From the NCBI GenBank assembly GCA_001051155.2, contig JYIP02000002.1, forward strand, positions 751,583 through 815,582: DNA of 64,000 nt. Reading direction: 5' to 3'. Source of the DNA: Chrysoporthe austroafricana. Taxonomy: Eukaryota; Ascomycota; Sordariomycetes; Diaporthales; Cryphonectriaceae. The number at the start of each line of letters is the position of its first letter. Position 1 is the first letter of the stretch. The notes below the pieces were generated by a model that saw only the letters and a list, made by a program, of their open reading frames with translations, was not told the origin of the DNA and made no database searches. Shown piece by piece: positions 57,202 to 64,000 of this stretch. Position numbers and translations under genes: made by a program.

Positions 57202-58135
57202 GATGGCCGATCTCCGGCTTTGCTTAGACATGACGACGCGAATAGATATGTAACGGTGAGCAATCGCTGTAGGCTTTACTTGGATACACGGAGACAGGGC
57301 GGGACGTATATGTATTTTTTTTTCTTGTGTCTGGTATACCTCATGAGATTACGAACGCATCAATTGGAGTATCTTGACTTTCCCAAAACTGCCCTTGGCT
57401 TCCACGCCGACCATACCAAGTGTTACTGAGGATGTTTGCTTTGTTCTGGTTGGTTCGCACACAAGTTGAATCTCCTGCGGGCTACGATCCGGGGACGGAA
57501 AGCCAGCTTCCTCTGCTCAACCACTTACGGATGGTAATGAGAATAGCGCTGCGAGATATAATCAGGGCGTTTGTCTGCTCGTAATCGCCTTGTGATCTCG
57601 GCGGACGTAATTGAGGACAAACATGGCGCAGAGGCAGCTTGGACCATGGGATGTTCAGCCTCTGCCCGGCCAAATTGGAGGGAACAGGAGGGTATACTTC
57701 GCCTTATCGCCTCTTGCCTCTTTCCGCCTTGTTTTCCTAGGTACGCCTGTGCTGCCTTGTGCATCACATGGAACCGTAGTCATCTTGGAAATTGCGTAGT
57801 TATGAACCAGGAACCAGGTGCAGAATGCGGATTGACATGTAGTGAGGCTGTGGCGAAAGCCACGCGGTGAGATCTGTCGGCGACATTTCGGAGACTTGCC
57901 AGTAGTGAGCGCTGTTGGGAGGCTGAAATTGTGGCGAAAAAACGTGCAAAAGCGAATCGCTGATGCGTGCATCAGCTTTAACCTTTATATTTCTCCACAG
58001 AAATGCCAAGATCGCCCTAGACTCTCTTCCCGGTTTAAAGCCAAGCTGTCGGCCAATATCGCCCATCCGAAACCATGATCATCGTCAGTCTCCTCTGGCT
58101 TTGTCAACCTGCAGAAGGAAAAAAGCCCAGCGAAG
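57202..58135. other. Spacer before the GFA-like gene
   Basis: The 3' flank of the Zn2Cys6 gene (T-rich near 57312-57321) is followed by about 600 bp of mixed sequence. Short frames on both strands overlap each other and are not supported. The final 100 bp form the presumed leader of the gene at 58136. Confidence 0.6.
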
Positions 58136-58694
58136 ATGAGCGCGCCCTTCCCGCCCCCGACGGGCGAGTTCTCCGAACACAGCGCCAACTGCCACTGCGG
58201 CGCCGTCCGCTGGACCTTCGCCCTCTCGCCGCCGCTCGCATCGTACCCCGTGGTCAGCTGCAACTGCTCCGTCTGCCAGTGCAACGGCTATTTGCTCGTG
58301 TACCCGGCCCGGGAGGACGTGCGGCTCGAGGAGGGCGGCGGCGGCAGCGGCACGGAAGAGGGCGCGCTCGGGTCGTACGCCTTCGGCAGCCGGACGCTGT
58401 CGCACAGGTTCTGCCGGCGCTGCGGTAGCAGCGTCTTCTTCGAGGTCGGGGCGCCCCCGCCGGAGGCCGTGGCCGCCGCGGAGGCCCGGGGCCAGAAGCT
58501 GCCCGATATCGTGGGGATGAACGTGAGCGCCCCCCGCCCCTCCCCCGTTGGTCCTAGGCCGCTCTGGCTTCCTCTCTGGCGCGCCGGCTGCTGAAGTTTC
58601 GACACAGGTGCGGATGGTCACCGGCCTGGACATTGATAAGCTGACCATCAAACATGTGGATGGAAGGAGTCGTGAGCCCGAATACACTATCTAG
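58136..58694 (+). CDS. GFA/CENP-V family zinc protein (Mss4-like fold)
   Basis: Small predicted zinc-binding protein of the glutathione-dependent formaldehyde-activating enzyme (GFA) / CENP-V family; the true substrate of fungal members is mostly unknown. Two exons, 58136-58522 and 58608-58694, join at a codon boundary to give 157 aa. Zinc ligands are visible as C19-H-C21-G near the start, the SCNCSVCQCNG cluster and FCRRCGSSVFFEV. The C-terminus reads VRMVTGLDIDKLTIKHVDGRS, the usual last strand region of the family. A glycine-rich insert (EEGGGGSGTEEGA) replaces a loop before the third cysteine pair. Length is normal. Confidence 0.88.
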
Positions 58695-60240
58695 CGGCCG
58701 GATGGTGCGTGAGAACGCCTCCAGCGGCCTGTTTGCCGCGGGGGGGGGGGATGGGTGAGAGAGGTATAAAAACTTCATTCGATCTCGACTTAGAAGAGTA
58801 CACGAGCAAGAAAAACCATACCAGTAACCACAGTACTACAACAGGGCATAGCTCGGGACCAACGTCAAGTTCGAGGTACACGGAACCGATGGCTTCCTCC
58901 AAGACTACTACGACCTGGACGCCTTCAGTACGTCATAGTGCTGACTACATACGTATCGTTTCTTCGCATAGAGAGACAGACTATAGTCGGGTCACCGGTC
59001 AGGCCCTCAAAGGCAACGGATGTGGATTCAATGCGTCCACCAGTCTCGCAAAAGCGCACCGCCGAAGAGCTCTACAACTACCTCTTCAGCACGGACAATA
59101 GCATGATTGACAGCAGCACTGACACACGAGATCAAAAAGTCTGGCTAGAGCTTGAAGGACCTTGCCGAACTTCAAGTCAGTTACCAGGATTCGTTGAAAG
59201 GATGGTCGGGCCATGCCGCGGCTATATGTAGTAGGATTGATGTTATGAGGAGAAAGGTTCCAGTATAATTACCATACAGCGGAACATTAGATACAAAAGC
59301 TCGCCCATGGTGGCCGCTCCGTCTTGTGTATCGCACAAGCCTGGCCCTGCAACGGCCAGCTTGCACCCAATAAGCATTGGTAGAGTCATTGTAGTCGTCC
59401 CCCCAGACTTTCTGGCCATCCACGCTATGACCTACCACTAAGTAACATATTGTCCTTGCGTTCTCTCGATGCTTGTTGATGCTAGCAGATCTGTCCCCTC
59501 ACTTAACGGCGTGAGCGACCGTCTCACTGGTTTCTCACTCTGGCAGCCGTGAGGCTAAGGACTGGGCTACCCTATCTACACCCCCAAGTATGAGGACTAT
59601 GGGTCAGGAGAATAAGCTCACCGCCATATCCTTGTCACCTCTCCTCCCTATAGACTGTATGGCTGCTGAGTGCACTGAATTTCGCGTAGCTGACTGCAGC
59701 CGCCTTCCCAATACGGGCGGCGAGGAAGCCCGAGAGCTTCTTGAGCAGGCTAAGAACGAAAAGGTCCTGGATGAGACTAACCCTTAAGCCCATTATCACC
59801 TTCATCGAGCTCGAGCAGACGACCCCCCCCCCGGGCGGGTGCTATAGCGTCGTCCGCACTCCCCTGGCCAGGCCCAGCCTATTCATCACTCTGCGTTATG
59901 GACCTGCGAGGAAAGCTCGGCAAGATGCAATGATACCGTCGACCACCGCTCCTCGGACAAGCTCCGCCGGACCAACGAGCTGTCTGAGTACAGCTCGTTT
60001 CAGCCTGCACAGCTTATTCACTTATAGCACAGCGGAACGCAAAGATGTAGTATTGGCTGAGCCCGGGCTATAGACCCCGCCGCCATCACACGATAAAGAG
60101 TGGGTAGGCTGCATGCAAAGTTTGGGATCTGGGTGATAACACACGGGAATATCTGCAGGATCTAGCCGCTACGGTGACCAGATTCCCTACTGTACTCGAG
60201 AAGAACGGCGGGATTGCCCGAATCCAGTCTTCGTCCTGTG
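58695..60240. other. Spacer, no intact gene seen
   Basis: 1.5 kb with short frames only, on both strands. A 65-codon ATG frame at 59590-59787 contains a helical stretch (GGEEARELLEQAKNEK) but no domain. It lies upstream of the Argonaute relic and could be part of the same decayed gene; I could not align it convincingly. Confidence 0.5.
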
Positions 60241-60249
60241 AGGTGGCCA

Positions 60250-60650
60250 TGATGAAGTCAAGAGTGCGTCGTCCGCCGCCGACATCCTCATAGTCATCCA
60301 CACCCAAACAGGAGTGACAGCACCAAGGTCTGGAACGGTCCCAAGGCACTTGAAGACCTCGAATGCGGCAGGCTACGCCGTCTGTGTGGTCGGCCAGGGG
60401 TTTACAGGGTGACCAGAGGCCAGGACCAGACTTCACCAACGTCGTGCTCGAGTCCAACTTCAAGCCCGGCGGCTCTACAGATGATAGACCCTCCTCTCGC
60501 GGCTCTCCCTTACACAACGATGATGAGACTATACTCGTTGGCATCGATGTGACCCACCTATCGACCAGCTCCTCGTGCAACACTCCCTCGATCGCTCGCA
60601 TGGTAGCCTCTACGCATATGAGCCCTGGAGATGGTCCTGGAGATACCTAG
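60250..60650 (+). pseudogene. Decayed Argonaute (PIWI domain) relic
   Basis: Three reading frames must be combined to read a PIWI-like sequence. The first frame, about 60272-60409, gives ADILIVIHTQTGV and then AVCVVGQGFT, matching the Argonaute core strand and the CVVGxKF motif before the catalytic domain. A second frame near 60411-60430 gives RGQDQ. A third, 60423-60650, gives FTNVVLESNFKPGG and LVGIDVTHLSTSSS...PSIARMVAS, which is the PIWI segment holding the first catalytic aspartate (codon 60546-60548). Stops and at least two frameshifts break it. I cannot trace the N, PAZ or MID domains upstream, and only weakly anything downstream. Base composition is not shifted to AT, so RIP is not the obvious cause. 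Confidence 0.55.
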
Positions 60651-61399
60651 GTAGTACCCAACTGTAGCCGAGCGTGGTGAGCCTGACGCAACGATGAGGT
60701 ATAGCCCCATTTCGATCCGGATGTCCACTTCCAAGACCAGCAAGGCATCGCAGCAGGTAGGCCTGCCGATCATCTGAGGGGGTTCTTGACGATCGTATCA
60801 TCTCGAGAGGTCGAGGTGCTGTCGCAATAGCCCGCAGCAGCGACTTCGAAGCTCTGGAACGCCGCAGAATCTCTCTAAAAACGTGACCGACCATCTCTCC
60901 CTTGTGTCCGAAAGCTCGCAAGGAAGCGTTGAACGGCGCAAGAAGCGCTCCGGGTGGAGCCTATTTATGCATGACATATTCCCGGGCCGAGCTGCGGGTG
61001 CGTCCGGAGTTCCAGCCGGAATCCGCCCATAGCCCTGCAGCAGAATCGGCCCACCGCTGCGTCGATGGCGCTGATCCCTCGCGTCGATGGCCTGACTGAG
61101 AAGTACCTATCGCTTCAGAATCAACACCACATCATTCGACCAAATGGAGACTGACCCTCGCCGTTTTCGTGGCGCAACCAGATGCCCATTCTTAAAAGGC
61201 TGAACTCCTCCCTGGCTAGCATCGATATTCTGCAAGACACAGAGCAATTCAATTTTTAAACGAACCAAGATCAATACCCTGTCGGAGACAGTCTTCGGTC
61301 CCAGGTACACCGTACAACCAGCAAGACCAGTCCCACTTTGAACCAACATACCTCGAACAAGTCATCAAACACGTCATCGCACAAGTCCACAACGCAGCA
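60651..61399. other. Spacer downstream of the PIWI relic
   Basis: No intact frame. Short stretches such as SREVEVLSQ (about 60815) and LVSESSQGS (about 60900) faintly recall the Argonaute EVIxxL and DGVSEGQ regions, but I would not call them without alignment. The last 100 bp lead to the ATG at 61400. Confidence 0.4.
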
Positions 61400-61877
61400 A
61401 TGCTAAGCACGGGGGCAAAACGCATGATCTCAACGACGACCAGAGTCTACCCGCCTATTCCTCCCATGTCTTCGCCGGCATTCGCGGCTCGTCGGGGTCT
61501 AGCAAACATCAGATGGTACGTCGTGGCGCGAGATGGGGCGGCGGGTTGCGACCGAGGCAACGAGCTAACAATTCTCCGCTGCAGGGTGCCCACAATATTC
61601 GCACTGGTCAGCATAGGTTCGTTCCCACTCGAGGCAGAGATGGAGAAATAACATATCGTTACAGGAATTAATGTGCGTCTTCGCAGGGTATGGGGTCTCG
61701 ACCTACAGGCAGAGACAGATCGAGAAGTACTCTGCGCGGATGGCCGAATTCGAAAGGCAGGAGGCGGAGAGGCGGCACAGGAACGCAATGCTGATGGACG
61801 CATACGGGGAGAAGTCTAGTCTGGAAGACTTGGAAAATGCGATGTCGATATATGAGGCCCAGCGAAGGCAGCACTGA
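61400..61877 (+). CDS. Small predicted mitochondrial single-pass membrane protein
   Basis: Three exons, 61400-61515, 61585-61616 (32 nt) and 61687-61877, join in frame to give 112 aa. Residues 1-38 are basic, Ser/Thr/Arg-rich and free of acidic residues (MLSTGAKRMISTTTRVY... RRGLANIR), as in a mitochondrial presequence. The middle exon completes one hydrophobic segment (WVPTIFALVSIGYGVSTY). The rest is a charged helix (RQRQIEKYSARMAEFERQEAERR). This layout resembles small inner-membrane assembly or respiratory-complex accessory proteins, but I do not recognise the family. Exon 3 uses the acceptor at 61685-61686; a nearer one at 61665-61666 breaks the frame. The 3' end abuts a poly-A gap tract. 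Confidence 0.68.
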
Positions 61878-61964
61878 AAAAAAAAAAAAAGAAAAAAAAA
61901 AAAAGGGTGCCTCTTTTGGGCATAAGGCGGGGGGGGGGGTTAAGAGCGCCTNAAGAGAAAGAAA

Positions 61965-61996
<32 letters not shown>

Positions 61997-62030
61997 AGGT
62001 TGCCTCATCTGAGCATATGGCGTTGGGGAG
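61878..62030. other. Poly-A gap tract with duplicated flank
   Basis: Poly-A runs surround a single N at 61952. The sequence just left of it (about 61892-61930, A-run then GGGTGCCTC...GGGCATAAGGCG) is a degraded direct copy of the sequence right of it (about 61984-62022, A-run then AGGTTGCCTC...GAGCATATGGCG). This looks like overlapping contig ends that were not merged. Confidence 0.8.
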
Positions 62031-63078
62031 TGTTGCTCCTGGAGCCGCCGGCACCATTAGAGGAATGCATAGGGAACAAGAGGTAGCATCTCGGCGGCGT
62101 TTGGTTTGGACTAAAACAACTGCATTGTCTAGGCGTTGTGACAAACGCCCAACATGTGGCGGCTTGCAAGGGAACATAGATCATTGAAATGATTGCAATA
62201 AACATACCTTATTTCATTCTTGTTCTATGCATTTAGTTTTAATTGTTTTTCCAACCCGTCTTGAAGTTGATGACCGGACCGACTCGAACGAAAAGCTCCG
62301 ACAAGCGTTCTTCAATTATAATAATGGAACTAGTAAAGTAAATATCGACCATGAACCGCACACAGCCATCGAGTCTTCGTGGCTCAAAATTTTCTTTATA
62401 AAGTAGCCGGTTCTTCACCAAACCACCCCACGAGGGTCCGTACTGGCCTGTTCCGTCAAATTAATAGTCCAAATAAAGTGCTCGAACTTCAGGCTATTCT
62501 CGGGACTTTTCAATATGCCCCAAGACTCACTGGAATATACTGGAAATTGTATCGTCTTTACACCTAGGGGGCTCACTCGTTGAATATTGAGCCTTCTAGG
62601 CGTAATGTGATCATTATACTCATATAACTTTAGTGAATCTAGGTCTATTGTCGGTCTACAAGATCTTGATGGATTATTGTAGCATTAAATATCAGCCTTG
62701 AAACACCAACCTTCACCATGGAGCTATTGACTTGCTCGGCTAACGGAGGCTGCGCGTGAAAGGGTAAGAAATTAGGACTATGGGTTTACAAGTCAACCCA
62801 GACTTTACAATTGTTGTGAAATTCTACAATAGGTGTGAAAAATAGAGTGAATATTTTACAAGACGGGTAGAATGTGACAATGCTACTAGAATGATCTGGA
62901 TTCACGCTTTGTCTTTCTCATCGTTTCGGTTCTCAGAACACGTGCAATATATAACCTCTCGCAGACTTTACCGTAAAAGATATTTTTCCACTTCGACACA
63001 CCGCAAGTCACCTTCAGTTCGAGACCTGCCCTGAGCAGATCTGAACTAAGTCAACACCGCAATCTACGGCAATCCAGA
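62031..63078. other. AT-rich spacer before the last gene
   Basis: From about 62170 to 62960 the DNA is strikingly AT-rich for this genome and has only short frames. No terminal inverted repeats or element domains were seen. The final 130 bp become mixed, with CA-rich sequence typical of a fungal 5' leader before the ATG at 63079. Confidence 0.55.
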
Positions 63079-64000
63079 ATGGCTCCGCAGTATTATTTCA
63101 ATACTACGCAACCCAATCAACGACAACGACCTCAGTCCCAGTCCTTCGCACCGGGCAACCAAGGTCAAGCGATGCATACGCAAGCTTCATTTAATCTCTC
63201 ATCAGGCAGCAATATGCCTGCCGCCAGCTTCACGAATAGGAACACGTCGTATTCTTCCAAAAATGTGCAGACCCCGCGTTACTCTCAGCAGCAGCATGGA
63301 GAAATGACTGTGGGCGAGTTTTTCGGCCAGGGCCAGCACGAGCAAGACCTCTCGGCGCCCGGCTTCACAGGTCAAACAGTCGACCCATCCTTAGCTGGTG
63401 AGATGAGGGCCCTCCTCAAGGAGCCATTTCCTGAGCCAGGCTCTCTGTACGAGACCTACATCTTCAGCGAGGAAGACTTCCGGGTCAAGATGGACACATA
63501 CTTGGGATTGTGCGACAAGGGACACGTTGAACAGGTCTCTGACGACTTCCCCCCTGACGCTGAATCCCAGCAGCAGCTGGTTCAGCAGCTCGTCGAGGCG
63601 ATGATAAACCTAGACTGCGATGACTGCAATGCCAAGGTTCCTGTGGGACGTATCAGGAAGCTGTGCCCTTTCGAGTTCAACCTGATGGCGTGGTGTGTCC
63701 TCCTCGAGACCAGGGACGTGCAGCGAGGCAAGATCTCGATGCCTCGATGGGGAAAAGCGTGGGACCTGGAAATGTGCGACACCTTCCACCAGCGCTTCGA
63801 GCTGGTCAGATCAGTGCTGTACAGCCGCAAGGCTGCCGTCGCAAGCCTTTTCGACTATGTCTTCGCCAAGCGGCTCGTGATCAACCCTCGTATGGAACTG
63901 GAGCGGAAGAAGTGGAACAAGGCGTGTAACGCCAAGCGCAAGATGAACCTCGATATCGCAAGACAAATCAGAGACGAACATCTGAATCGCTCGGCTACTC
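63079..64000 (+). CDS. Hypothetical protein, cut by the window edge
   Basis: Open frame from the ATG at 63079 running off the right end (307 complete codons, no stop, no intron needed). Residues 1-80 are Gln/Ser/Asn-rich and probably disordered (MAPQYYFNTTQPNQRQRPQ...). Then comes a conserved-looking segment: MTVGEFFGQG, LYETYIFSEEDFRVKMDTYLG, PVGRIRKLCPFEFNLMAWCVLLE. Next is SRKAAVASLFDYVFAKRLVINP, with a basic helix after it (MELERKKWNKACNAKRKMN). No catalytic motif recognised. It reminds me of unnamed proteins found in many copies in Sordariomycetes, but I cannot name them. Confidence 0.75.
   Translation, partial: MAPQYYFNTTQPNQRQRPQSQSFAPGNQGQAMHTQASFNLSSGSNMPAASFTNRNTSYSSKNVQTPRYSQQQHGEMTVGEFFGQGQHEQDLSAPGFTGQTVDPSLAGEMRALLKEPFPEPGSLYETYIFSEEDFRVKMDTYLGLCDKGHVEQVSDDFPPDAESQQQLVQQLVEAMINLDCDDCNAKVPVGRIRKLCPFEFNLMAWCVLLETRDVQRGKISMPRWGKAWDLEMCDTFHQRFELVRSVLYSRKAAVASLFDYVFAKRLVINPRMELERKKWNKACNAKRKMNLDIARQIRDEHLNRSAT

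Noticed and set aside
62255..62330. GTTCGAGTC-like B-box on the minus strand, possible tRNA
   Set aside because: No A-box at the right distance and no cloverleaf could be folded. No other tRNA candidate was found by eye.

Overview
The window looks like nuclear DNA of a GC-rich filamentous ascomycete (Pezizomycotina, most likely a Sordariomycete). The basis is short spliceosomal introns with GT..AG borders, long low-complexity GC-rich spacers, and the gene content: Zn2Cys6 regulators, a fungal-type membrane P450, ATP25, RPO41, an ARC1-type tRNA cofactor and an IRC5/LSH-type remodeler. No tRNA, rRNA, CRISPR array or intact transposon could be supported. I modelled 16 protein-coding genes (one cut by the right edge) by joining exons at splice sites that keep the reading frame, plus one decayed gene.

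Layout. 1-3145: no supportable gene, short tandem repeats. 3146-6722 (+): six-exon TBC-domain Rab-GAP of the GYP5 type. 6723-9446: spacer with a homopolymer/N gap. 9447-10923 (+): reticulon-like ER-shaping protein. 10924-18352: 7.4 kb of GC-rich, microsatellite-rich DNA with a suspect gap region near 14.5 kb. 18353-20614 (+): secreted TolB-like beta-propeller. 22001-22840 (+): putative single-pass membrane protein. 23266-25356 (-) and 26005-30357 (+): ATP25 and the mitochondrial RNA polymerase RPO41, head to head over 648 bp. 31206-32387 (-) and 33097-35862 (+): ARC1/AIMP1-type tRNA-binding cofactor and IRC5/LSH-type SNF2 ATPase, also head to head. 37745-38794 (+) and 39045-40196 (-): two unknown proteins. 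40918-42651 (-): five-exon cytochrome P450. 44538-47041 (+): large conserved fungal protein. 48477-51814 (-) and 54667-57201 (+): two divergent Zn2Cys6 regulators. 58136-58694 (+): GFA/CENP-V-like zinc protein. About 60.25-60.65 kb: frameshifted relic of an Argonaute PIWI domain. 61400-61877 (+): small predicted mitochondrial membrane protein. 63079 to the edge (+): unknown.

How the genes relate. Most are unrelated housekeeping genes. The one tight functional theme is mitochondrial gene expression at 23-32 kb. RPO41 transcribes mtDNA, ATP25 acts on the ATP9 mRNA/subunit, and the adjacent ARC1 homologue has an in-frame 5' extension without an ATG that reads like a mitochondrial presequence. 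I found no evidence of a secondary-metabolite cluster around the P450, and I did not find a wholly new system. The most informative oddities are the Argonaute relic, the hidden ARC1 presequence, the GC-AG intron and 20-nt micro-exon inside the zinc-cluster codons of the two regulators, and artefact-like duplications beside single-N assembly joins.
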